Assembly (NCBI GenBank): GCA_021325235.1
Contig: JAJPHN010000031.1
Coordinates: 1-64,000, forward strand
Origin: Terriglobia bacterium
Lineage (GTDB): Bacteria; Acidobacteriota; Terriglobia; Bryobacterales; Bryobacteraceae
Direction: 5' to 3'
Length of the DNA: 64,000 nt
The stretch's first letter is position 1. Every line of letters begins with the position of its first letter. The notes beneath the pieces are model-generated. The model saw only the letters and a list, made by a program, of their open reading frames with translations. It made no database searches and was not told the DNA's origin. A program made the position numbers and the translations under genes. Below are positions 34,094-42,479 of the stretch, piece after piece.

Positions 34094-37000
34094 ATCGGAG
34101 CGCAAATTGCATGATACGAGGATTCGTCAGCAATCCCGAGTAATTACCGAAGCTGGTGACGTTCCCCATGGTGAGACCGCCCGAGATCAGGCTCGACTGC
34201 ACATCGAAGCGGACCGAGTTGGTGACGTTGAAAACCTCCCAGCGAAACTGCAGGCTCTGCTTCTCGCTCCAGGGCATGAGCCAGCGCTTGGCGAGACCGA
34301 GATCGATGCCGAAGTAGCCATTGCCGCGGATCTGGTTGCGTCCGCCTGCCTGGCCGGGATAGGCGTAATCGAACGAGCTGATAGCAGCGGGACCGTTCTT
34401 GAAGATGTTGATTGCGCCGGCATCGGGTCCGCTCTGTACGGTGTAGGCGCCGGTTTGCACAGGGGCGACGAGGTTCGCGTTGCCTTCCTGCTCGAAATTC
34501 GTCGGATAGTTGCTGTAGCCGTTATCGACATTGACAGGGAAACCGCTGGTCCAGCGTGCGAGTCCGGAGAGCTGCCAGCCGCCGATGAAGGCGTTGAGCA
34601 GACCTCCAGCATTTCCGCCCAGCATTTTGCCTTTTCCAAACGGCAGCTCGAGCACCCAGTTAGCGTTGAACTGGTGGGTCGCATCGAAGGAGGAAACTGC
34701 TCGCTGTTGCTTCGGGTCCCAGGCGTTGATGATGACGTTATTCAGGCTGCTGGTCGAACTCGCCGGGCCGACGCGCTCGGCATCGGAGGCGAGATCGATG
34801 GAGCGCGATAGCGTGTAATTCAGCTCGAACTGCAATCCATGAGAAAGCCTGTGGCGAAGCGTCAGCTCGCCTGCGTTGTAACTGGCGTTGGTATTGGCGC
34901 GCCAGGCATAGAGCGAGGAATACTGCGGGCTGTAGTAGCTGTATTGACCAGTGGTTGGGAAGTAGACCTGGTTCGGGATGTTGGCGTCGGGAATGCCGTA
35001 CGTATCGAGATTGTAAAGCGCAAGCGATTCATTCAGGCTGATTCCGCAGAAAAGATCGAATGCAGCGACGACCGGGCTCGTGGTTGAACTCGCCGACGAG
35101 CATGATCCGATCGAGTATGCGCCTCCGGGAGCAAGCGGCTGAATCGTATCGGTCCAGAACTGGCGAACATTGGCCGGAAGTTGCGACGGATTGAACGAAT
35201 TGGTGGGCGCGCTGTTGCCAGCCTTCAGCTCGGGGCGATAGATTTTGGCCAGAGCCGTGGCGGCCGTGAAATAATCGACGCCCGATTTCTTGTCGAACAT
35301 ATCGAGCGGCATCGCCATGTCTTCCTGCGCCAGCAGCCGGTGCGACAAGCGGCCCACGTACGCCATGCTGACGGTGAATCCGCCTTTGAGCTCGCGTTCG
35401 ATGGCGAAGTCGAGCGCGTAGGAATACGGCGTCTTCATTTTGTCGTCGATGCCCCAGGTGATGGCCGAGCCGCCGGTGGCGAGGCTGCTTGGGTACGGCT
35501 GCGGGAAGTGCTCCTGCGGCGCGGGAATGAAGATCGGCGCGCCGGTGTAGTCGGTTGTCGGGATGACGTTCATGTTTGTCACGCGCGGCGCGGTTTGCGA
35601 CGTCTGAACAGCGGACGGATTGGTGAGCTCGGTATACAGGCCGAACGAACCGTTCTGATCGAAGGTGTCCACCAGGCTCTCGCCCAGCCGATCGTAGACT
35701 ACGCCGAAGCCTGCGCGGATGCTGCTCTTGCCTGCATCGCCGAAGATCTTATGCAGCCAGCCGTTCTGAAAATCAGGAGCATAGGCGAGCGCGAGACGCG
35801 GTCCGAAGTTATGGAAATCCCAGTCGTAATAACCGCCGCCTCCGTTTGCGGGACCGGACCAGTTGTAGGCGACCAGCGGCTGCGCGCTCGAAGGCACGCC
35901 GTTCCACATGCCGGTGGCGCGCGCGTTGAAGTAGTCGCTCAGGCTGCGTGTGGGTGTGACTTCCAGGCCATTGGTCTCCCAGGGCGGCGAAAAGAGCGAA
36001 TAGCGCAGGCCGTAGGTAACAGTGAAATTCGGCTTCACTTTCCAGGAGTCCTGGATGTACATCTCGTAGGAATCCTGCGCGAAATCGCGCTTCACGGGCG
36101 TGCCCTGCGGCAGCGGCAAGCCATTGCGCTGGTAGTTGTAGTTGGCATTCACCAGCGTGACCATGCCGAGCAGCGCGGTCATCGGGTAATCGTAGGACGT
36201 ATTGAAGTCCTGGGCGACGGCCGGATAGTTGTTGGCGGCGGGATCGAGCGCAACGCCCTTGCCGGCCATGCCGGAGTTGTACATCCATTCGGGATTCGTC
36301 ACGCCGTTGCTGAACGACTGATTCGAATTCGTCTCGGGATTGCGCAGAAGGGAGATCTGAAAGCCGAACTGCAGCGAATGTTTACCGCGCACCCAGGAGA
36401 TGTCGTCGTTGAAATTGTGAATGGGCCGCTGAAAGGCGGATGAATACGTGATGCCCTGATCGATCTGAGGGAACTGAACCCAGGGCTGGGTGGAGTCGCC
36501 CGCAATACCGTTGCTTTGGCGGATGAAGCCGTAGCGGAAATTGTTGAGCAGCGCGGGTGTCAGTACGGCCAGGTACTGCGTGATGATGCCCTTGTTGTAA
36601 TTGACAGTCGTTTCCTCGGGCGGAGTGCCGGGCAAAAAGGGCGCGCCCGCGTCGCTTTCGTTGGCCAGCGCACCGCTCACCGAGACCCGATGCTTCCCGT
36701 CCCGCGTGATGTTGTAGTCGAGCTTGGCGATGTACCAGTTCTTAACCGTGTAGGTGGGAGCTCGGAAGCGGTAGCCGGCGGTGTTAAGCAGATCGCCGGT
36801 GGTGTTGTCGTTGGGCAGCGGGTAGGTCGAGTTCAGATACTGCAGAACCGCCGGATCGGGGCCGTGCGGTCCGAGGCTGGTGCTGTCCATCGCCGTGATC
36901 TGCTGCGGACTGAGCGCCATGTTGCCGGGCGCGTACGTATGCTGCTTACCGCTGATTCCGGTGACTGTGCCGCCCGGGCAGGCGGTCGGATCCTGGCAAA

Positions 37001-38021
37001 CGTATTGAATGATGCCGTCGCGCAGAGTGGCGCTAGGAACGGTACGCAGCGCACTGATCGCCTCGGCATCGCGGTAGCCTTCGTAATTCAGGAAGAAGAA
37101 CACGCGATTTTTGAGGATGGGCCCGCCCAGGCTTACGCCGAAGATGTTGCGATTCAGCTTGGAAGGCTCGTTCGGCTGTCCGGACTCCAATTGCGCGCGC
37201 TTCACGAAGTAATCGTTGGCGCTGACGAACGAATTGCGGTTGTATTCGTAGGCCGATCCGTGGAAGGAGTTCGTTCCGCTCTTGGTGATCAGAGCAACCT
37301 GCGCACCGGAGGCGCTGCCCTGATCGGCGTTGTAGTTGGTGGTTGTGACGCGAAACTCTTCGACTGAATCAAGCGTTACGGGCAGGACCGACGTGAACGC
37401 GTGGCCTCCCTTGTCGTTGACAGCAATGCCGTCGAGGGTGACGTTGCTTTGATCGCTGCGTGCGCCGTTTACCGAACCACTGCGGGTATCGATGCCGGTG
37501 TCGATATCGGGCCGGTTGCCCGTGTAAACCACGCCGGCCTGCAGACTCAGCAAGTCGGGCACATTGCGGCTTTCGAGCGGAAGCTGCTTGATCTGGTGCT
37601 CGCCAATGGCGTTGCCGAGAGACGCGTCGGTGGTGTTGATGGCCGCCGCCTGCGAGGTGACTTCCACCTGCTCGGTAACGGAGCCGACTTCGAGCGCGAT
37701 GTTGCTGGTGGCGGGATTGTTTACCAGCAGCGCCAGGTTATTTTGATGGGCGGTTTGAAAGCCCTGCTTTTCGACAGTCAGATTATAGGTGCCGGGCGGC
37801 ACGGAGAGAAAACGATACTCGCCGGAATTATTGGTGACGGCTTTACGCTCCGTGCCCTGGGATGGATTAACAAGCGTGATGGCCGCGCCGGGCACGGCTG
37901 CTCCCGAACGATCGGTTACAACCCCGGCAAGCGAGGTGGTTCCGATCTGGGCCAGGCAAGCGGCTGCGAAGAACAAAAGAAACGCGAAAGCCGAATACCC
38001 GGCACGTGCTGGACGGGTCAT
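34083..38021 (-). CDS. TonB-dependent receptor with carboxypeptidase-regulatory-like N-terminus (Oar type)
   Basis: A 1312-residue outer-membrane receptor. The signal peptide (about residues 1-25) is followed by a carboxypeptidase-regulatory-like module, TSLAGVVTDRSGAAVPGA closing with GEYRFLSVPPGTYNL. A plug region follows with RNVPDLLSLQAGVVYTG and NVTLDGIAVND. A very long barrel ends in LRYEF, the C-terminal aromatic signal. Such proteins dominate acidobacterial genomes and import or bind oligosaccharides and other polymers. GGGGG-rich Shine-Dalgarno bases precede the ATG. It is divergent from a GH38 alpha-mannosidase and overlaps the sugar transporter gene, indicating a glycan-uptake unit. 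Confidence 0.93.
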   Translation of the reverse strand: MTRPARAGYSAFAFLLFFAAACLAQIGTTSLAGVVTDRSGAAVPGAAITLVNPSQGTERKAVTNNSGEYRFLSVPPGTYNLTVEKQGFQTAHQNNLALLVNNPATSNIALEVGSVTEQVEVTSQAAAINTTDASLGNAIGEHQIKQLPLESRNVPDLLSLQAGVVYTGNRPDIDTGIDTRSGSVNGARSDQSNVTLDGIAVNDKGGHAFTSVLPVTLDSVEEFRVTTTNYNADQGSASGAQVALITKSGTNSFHGSAYEYNRNSFVSANDYFVKRAQLESGQPNEPSKLNRNIFGVSLGGPILKNRVFFFLNYEGYRDAEAISALRTVPSATLRDGIIQYVCQDPTACPGGTVTGISGKQHTYAPGNMALSPQQITAMDSTSLGPHGPDPAVLQYLNSTYPLPNDNTTGDLLNTAGYRFRAPTYTVKNWYIAKLDYNITRDGKHRVSVSGALANESDAGAPFLPGTPPEETTVNYNKGIITQYLAVLTPALLNNFRYGFIRQSNGIAGDSTQPWVQFPQIDQGITYSSAFQRPIHNFNDDISWVRGKHSLQFGFQISLLRNPETNSNQSFSNGVTNPEWMYNSGMAGKGVALDPAANNYPAVAQDFNTSYDYPMTALLGMVTLVNANYNYQRNGLPLPQGTPVKRDFAQDSYEMYIQDSWKVKPNFTVTYGLRYSLFSPPWETNGLEVTPTRSLSDYFNARATGMWNGVPSSAQPLVAYNWSGPANGGGGYYDWDFHNFGPRLALAYAPDFQNGWLHKIFGDAGKSSIRAGFGVVYDRLGESLVDTFDQNGSFGLYTELTNPSAVQTSQTAPRVTNMNVIPTTDYTGAPIFIPAPQEHFPQPYPSSLATGGSAITWGIDDKMKTPYSYALDFAIERELKGGFTVSMAYVGRLSHRLLAQEDMAMPLDMFDKKSGVDYFTAATALAKIYRPELKAGNSAPTNSFNPSQLPANVRQFWTDTIQPLAPGGAYSIGSCSSASSTTSPVVAAFDLFCGISLNESLALYNLDTYGIPDANIPNQVYFPTTGQYSYYSPQYSSLYAWRANTNASYNAGELTLRHRLSHGLQFELNYTLSRSIDLASDAERVGPASSTSSLNNVIINAWDPKQQRAVSSFDATHQFNANWVLELPFGKGKMLGGNAGGLLNAFIGGWQLSGLARWTSGFPVNVDNGYSNYPTNFEQEGNANLVAPVQTGAYTVQSGPDAGAINIFKNGPAAISSFDYAYPGQAGGRNQIRGNGYFGIDLGLAKRWLMPWSEKQSLQFRWEVFNVTNSVRFDVQSSLISGGLTMGNVTSFGNYSGLLTNPRIMQFALRYEF

Positions 38022-38048
38022 TGCTCACCCCCTGAAAACGATTCGTCC

Positions 38049-38076
38049 AGTATACGCGCTTTACTGTTTACGCAAA
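38049..38076 (-). promoter_or_regulatory. Promoter of the TonB receptor gene
   Basis: On the minus strand TTTGCG (38076-38071) and TATACT (38054-38049) are 16 nt apart, ending about 28 nt before the receptor start codon. The -35 overlaps the palindrome at 38066-38077. Confidence 0.4.
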
Positions 38077-38077
38077 C
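38066..38077. promoter_or_regulatory. LacI-family-like operator in the receptor/mannosidase intergenic region
   Basis: GTTTACGCAAAC is an inverted repeat of GTTT/AAAC around a central CG, the arrangement typical of LacI/GalR-family operators. A second partial site, TGAAAGCGCT, lies at about 38085-38094. Both lie in the 93-bp divergent control region. No LacI-family gene is in the window. Confidence 0.35.
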
Positions 38078-38114
38078 TCGCATCTGAAAGCGCTGCTGTA
38101 AACTACGCCATGTC

Positions 38115-41100
38115 ATGCCGGAAAAGAGATTTTCATGTTCTCCGCACGTCATCGCGGCACTGCTCTGCTATGCACTGCCCTTTCATACGCGCGCCCAAAC
38201 GACGCAAAAGCCCGATTTGACCAAACAGCCAACACTTTATGTAGTTGGCTATGCGCATCTCGATACCGAATGGCGCTGGGAATATCCGCAGGTGATCAGC
38301 GAATATATCCGCAAAACGATGGAAGAAAATTTCGCGCTGATCGATAAGTACCCGCACTACATTTTCAACTTCAGTGGCGCGAATCGCTACCGCCTGATGA
38401 AGGAATATTTTCCGGGCGACTTCGCGAAATTGAAAACGTACGTCGACTCGGGGCGATGGTTTCCGGCAGGTTCATCGATGGAAGAAGGCGATGTGAACGC
38501 GCCCAGCGCCGAATCGATCATCCGCCAGGTGCTGTATGGCAACGACTGGTTCCGCAAAGAGCTCGGCAAGGCGAGCGCGGAATACATGCTGCCGGACTGC
38601 TTCGGATTCCCGGCTTCGCTGCCGAGTATTCTGGCGCATGCCGGAGTGCGCGGCTTTTCGACGCAGAAACTGGTGTGGGGCTCGTCGGCCGATGGAGGCG
38701 GCCCGGAGTCGCTCGAAAAGACACCCGAGGGGACACCGTTCAATGTCGGTGTGTGGGTAGGGCCGGATGGCAAGACGGTGCTCGCGGCGCTGAATCCGGG
38801 CAGCTACAGCGGCGGCATTGAAACCGATCTGAGCAAGCCGCTTCCGCCCGCACCTCCGAACGTGCAACTGGCAGACATTCAGCAGAAGACCGAAGCGGTT
38901 CAGCAGAAATTGCGCGATCAGCGGCGCAATGGGAAGCCGTTTGATCCGAAAGATATTCAGGAGCTGATGAACCTGCGCCAGCAGCAGGAGGCGTTCACGA
39001 AATTCCAGCAGGAGCAGGAGGACAACCGATTTCAGGGCGACTGGGCGGCGCGCGTCGAGAACAACGGCAAGGTGACGGGTATTTTCACGGACTATCACTA
39101 CTACGGCACCGGCGATACGGGCGGTGCTCCCGACGAAGATTCAATCAAGCGTCTGGAGGCAATTGTGACGAAAGGCACGGCCAGCCTCCCGCCTCCGGGC
39201 CAGTTCTTTTTCCGTGGAGAAGCCGAGCCGCAATCGCCGGCCGTGCAGGTTGGCGATGGTCCGGTGCATGTGGTTTCGTCAGACGCCGAGCAGATGTTTC
39301 TGAATATCACGCCTGAAGAGGCTGCGCGGCTTCCGCACTACACGGGAGAGATGGAATTAACGAACCACTCGGCGGGGTCGCTGACATCGCAGGCGTATCA
39401 GAAGCGCTGGCTGCGGAAGGAAGAAGTGCTGGCGGATGCGGCGGAGAAATCGTCGGTAGCGGCGGCTTGGCTGCATGCGCGCGAGTATCCGCAGACCCGG
39501 CTGAACGACGCCTGGACGCTCGTCATGGGCGGCCAATTTCACGACATAGCAGCCGGGACCGCCACGCCTAAGGCGTACGAGTTCGCCTGGAACGACGACG
39601 TGATTGCGATGAATCAATTTGCGGCGGTTCTGAAGAGCGGGTCGGAAGGAGTAGCCGCTGCGCTCGATACGCGCGCCAAAGGGATTCCGGTTGTTGTCTT
39701 CAACCCTCTGAACATCGAGCGCGAGGATGTGGTGGAAGCAACCCTGCATTTTCCTGGCGGGTTGCCGGGTAGCGTTCGTGTCGCGGGTCCGGACGGCGCT
39801 CGCGTTCCCGCACAGATCGCAAATGGCAAGGTGCTGTTTCTGGCGAAAGTGCCGTCCGTGGGCTATGCAGTCTATAACGTCGAGCCCGGGCCAGCGGAGC
39901 AAAGCCCCGGCGGCCTCGAAATCTCGGAGCACTCGCTCGAAAACGAGTATTACCGCGTGAAGCTGAATGCGGATGGCGATGTCTCGAGCATCTTCGACAA
40001 AGCCCTTGGAAGAGAACTGCTCGCGGCGCCGCTGCGGCTGGCGATTTCGTACGACAATCCGCGGCAATGGCCGGCCTGGAACATGGATTGGGATCAGGAG
40101 CAGGCTGCGCCCCGCGCGTATGTGGGCGGTCCGGCGCAGATTCGTATCGTGGAGCAAGGCCCGGTGCGGATCACGCTTGAAGTTGCACGCGAGACGGCCG
40201 GCTCACGCTTTGTCCAGCGGATCAGCCTGTCGGTAGGCAATGCCGGTAAACGCGTTGAATTTGGCAACGCGATCGATTGGAAGACGAAGGAATCGAATCT
40301 CAAGGCGACCTTTCCGCTGCTGGCCTTGAATCGCATGGCGACTTATAACTGGGACATCGGCACAATCGAGCGCCCCACTGCGGAGCCGAAGAAGTTCGAA
40401 GTGCCGTCGCACCAGTGGATCGATCTGACCGACATGAGCGGCGAATTCGGCGCGACCATTCTGACCGATTGCAAGAACGGCTCCGACAAACCGAATGACC
40501 ACACGATTCGGCTCACGCTACTGCGCACGCCGGGAACGCGCGGCGGTTATCCCGATCAAGCTACACAGGATCTCGGACATCACGAATTTACGTACGGTCT
40601 CGCGGGGCATGCGGCGGGTTGGCGGGACTCGCAGACGGACTGGCAGGGCCAGCGGCTCAATACACCGCTGATTGCATTCGAGACGGCGAAGCATGCGGGC
40701 ACGCTCGGACACGAGTTTTCGCTCATGAAGGTCAGCAATTCGCGGGTTCGCGTTCTGGCGCTCAAGAAAGCCGAGCAGGGCGATGAGCTGATCCTGCGAA
40801 TGGTGGAACTCGACGGCAGGCCGCAGGCAAATGTGCGGGTCTCGTTCGCGGCTCCGATCGCCTCGGCGCGTGAGGTGAACGGGCAGGAACAGCCAGCCGG
40901 ACCGGCGACGCTCAGCAACGGTGCGCTGGTGACTTCTTTTTCGGCCTATCAGCCGCGCACGTTCGCGCTCCGCCTCCAAGCGGCGAAGAGCGATGTGGCC
41001 GCGGTTCATTCGGAGCCCGTTTCGCTGCGCTACGATGTTGCCGCAGCCAGCAACGACGGCGCGCACTCGTCAACGGGTTTTGATGGACACGGGGATACCT

Positions 41101-41699
41101 ATCCGGCCGAAATGCTTCCGGCCGATATAGCCTTCGACGATGTGCACTTCAAACTGGGGCCGAGAGAGACCGGAGCGCTCAACGCGGTCGCCGCAAAAGG
41201 TCAGACGATTCCGCTGCCGGCTGGACACTTCAACCGCGTCTACCTGCTGGCAGCCTCGACGGACGGCGATCACCGGGGAGCGTTCCAGCTCGGAAAGCAG
41301 CCGATCGATGTGAATGTGCAGGACTGGGGCGGATTCATCGGCCAGTGGGACGATCGCCAGTGGATTGCGAAGGATGTGACGATTCCGGCGGGCATGATGC
41401 GGCCGGCACGCACGGAGCACGACGATTACACCGAGATGACCGGCATTAAGCCGGGCTATATCAAACGCGCTGAGCTGGCCTGGTACGCGTCGCATCATCA
41501 CAATGCGGCCGGGGAAAATGTGCCGTACCGCTACTCGTATCTGTTCGCTTATGCGCTGGAGTTGCCGGCCGGCGCGAAGAGCATCACGCTGCCCAACAAC
41601 GACAAGATCCGCGTATTTGCGATTTCGGTTGCAGAAGAGAATCCGCGAATCGAGCCGGTTCAGCCCCTATACGACACGCTCGGGCGTTCCGAACCGTAG
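38115..41699 (+). CDS. Exported GH38 alpha-mannosidase
   Basis: A 1194-residue glycoside hydrolase of family 38 with a signal peptide (to about residue 28). Active-site landmarks are H48 and D50 in YAHLDTEWRW (zinc), MEEGDVNAPSAES, the nucleophile Asp161 in LPDCFGFPASLPS, and a His-Asp pair in GGQFHDIAAGTAT. A Gln-rich coiled insertion of about 60 residues (near 255-310) interrupts the catalytic half. Beta-sandwich domains follow, ending with a C-terminal galactose-binding-like module. It would release mannose from glycans in the periplasm or outside. TAAACT lies 10 nt before the chosen ATG; an ATG 5 nt upstream is out of frame. Confidence 0.92.
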   Translation: MPEKRFSCSPHVIAALLCYALPFHTRAQTTQKPDLTKQPTLYVVGYAHLDTEWRWEYPQVISEYIRKTMEENFALIDKYPHYIFNFSGANRYRLMKEYFPGDFAKLKTYVDSGRWFPAGSSMEEGDVNAPSAESIIRQVLYGNDWFRKELGKASAEYMLPDCFGFPASLPSILAHAGVRGFSTQKLVWGSSADGGGPESLEKTPEGTPFNVGVWVGPDGKTVLAALNPGSYSGGIETDLSKPLPPAPPNVQLADIQQKTEAVQQKLRDQRRNGKPFDPKDIQELMNLRQQQEAFTKFQQEQEDNRFQGDWAARVENNGKVTGIFTDYHYYGTGDTGGAPDEDSIKRLEAIVTKGTASLPPPGQFFFRGEAEPQSPAVQVGDGPVHVVSSDAEQMFLNITPEEAARLPHYTGEMELTNHSAGSLTSQAYQKRWLRKEEVLADAAEKSSVAAAWLHAREYPQTRLNDAWTLVMGGQFHDIAAGTATPKAYEFAWNDDVIAMNQFAAVLKSGSEGVAAALDTRAKGIPVVVFNPLNIEREDVVEATLHFPGGLPGSVRVAGPDGARVPAQIANGKVLFLAKVPSVGYAVYNVEPGPAEQSPGGLEISEHSLENEYYRVKLNADGDVSSIFDKALGRELLAAPLRLAISYDNPRQWPAWNMDWDQEQAAPRAYVGGPAQIRIVEQGPVRITLEVARETAGSRFVQRISLSVGNAGKRVEFGNAIDWKTKESNLKATFPLLALNRMATYNWDIGTIERPTAEPKKFEVPSHQWIDLTDMSGEFGATILTDCKNGSDKPNDHTIRLTLLRTPGTRGGYPDQATQDLGHHEFTYGLAGHAAGWRDSQTDWQGQRLNTPLIAFETAKHAGTLGHEFSLMKVSNSRVRVLALKKAEQGDELILRMVELDGRPQANVRVSFAAPIASAREVNGQEQPAGPATLSNGALVTSFSAYQPRTFALRLQAAKSDVAAVHSEPVSLRYDVAAASNDGAHSSTGFDGHGDTYPAEMLPADIAFDDVHFKLGPRETGALNAVAAKGQTIPLPAGHFNRVYLLAASTDGDHRGAFQLGKQPIDVNVQDWGGFIGQWDDRQWIAKDVTIPAGMMRPARTEHDDYTEMTGIKPGYIKRAELAWYASHHHNAAGENVPYRYSYLFAYALELPAGAKSITLPNNDKIRVFAISVAEENPRIEPVQPLYDTLGRSEP

Positions 41700-41721
41700 C
41701 GGACGAAGACTTCGGCGGACG

Positions 41722-42444
41722 CTATTTATGGCCGTAATCGAGCTTCGGATACCAGTCGGAGCCGCGTCCCTCGGGCGTCAAGTCGAGCATGAGCCAGAGC
41801 GGGTCCGCATCGGGTGCGCCGCGCGAGTCCTGACCCGGATCGGCCATGGCGCCGCTCATTTCGCCGCTGTAGAAGTGGTGAATGAGGCCGCCGCGTTTGG
41901 TGAAGATGCTGAAGCCGGGTATGTCCGCATCATCCGCGCTGACGTAGGCGCGCGTGTACTCGCCGCTCGTATCGGAGTAGAAGGGCAGGTTCAAAAAGCC
42001 GCGCTCCTGTTTGTACGCGAGGAGCCGGTCAATGGGCGAGCGTGCAGTAACGGCGATGGCGACGCGCTCGCGCAGATTTACCGCTGTACCGTTCCAGGAA
42101 CTCAGAAATGAGGTGCAGCTCGGGCAGGGCGCTTTGCGCTGCGGTCCGAACATCATGCTGTAGACGAGAAGCGTTGTCTTGTCGCCGAAGAGATGCGAAA
42201 AGCGCACGGGGCCCGTCTCGGAGGCAAATTCGAAATCCTTTGGTATTTCGCCGCCCAGCGGCAATGCGCGGCGCTGGCGGGCGAGACGTTCCAGCTGACG
42301 GCGAAGTTTGATCTCTTCCACCAGCAATGCATTGCGAGCCGCACGGTATTCTGCGCTCTCGTTCGGAAAATGCGCTCGATTGGCAGCGGCGAGTTGCTCG
42401 GCGGGCACGAGCGTTTCGGTGCCCGAAAGGTCGACGCGAGACAT
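41722..42444 (-). CDS. DUF899 thioredoxin-fold protein
   Basis: A 240-residue member of DUF899, a thioredoxin-like family of unknown biochemical role. It is recognised by the N-terminal helical hairpin (LLVEEIKLRRQLERLARQR), YSMMFGPQRKAPCPSCTSF with its paired Cys, and the C-terminal WLMLDLTPEGRG. Cytoplasmic, no signal. TACAAT lies 8 nt before the ATG, without a Shine-Dalgarno sequence. It is convergent with the mannosidase gene (22 bp between stops) and is not clearly linked to it. Confidence 0.9.
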   Translation of the reverse strand: MSRVDLSGTETLVPAEQLAAANRAHFPNESAEYRAARNALLVEEIKLRRQLERLARQRRALPLGGEIPKDFEFASETGPVRFSHLFGDKTTLLVYSMMFGPQRKAPCPSCTSFLSSWNGTAVNLRERVAIAVTARSPIDRLLAYKQERGFLNLPFYSDTSGEYTRAYVSADDADIPGFSIFTKRGGLIHHFYSGEMSGAMADPGQDSRGAPDADPLWLMLDLTPEGRGSDWYPKLDYGHK

Positions 42445-42479
42445 ACGTGGCTATTGTATTTCGCGATGGATCATCGGCG

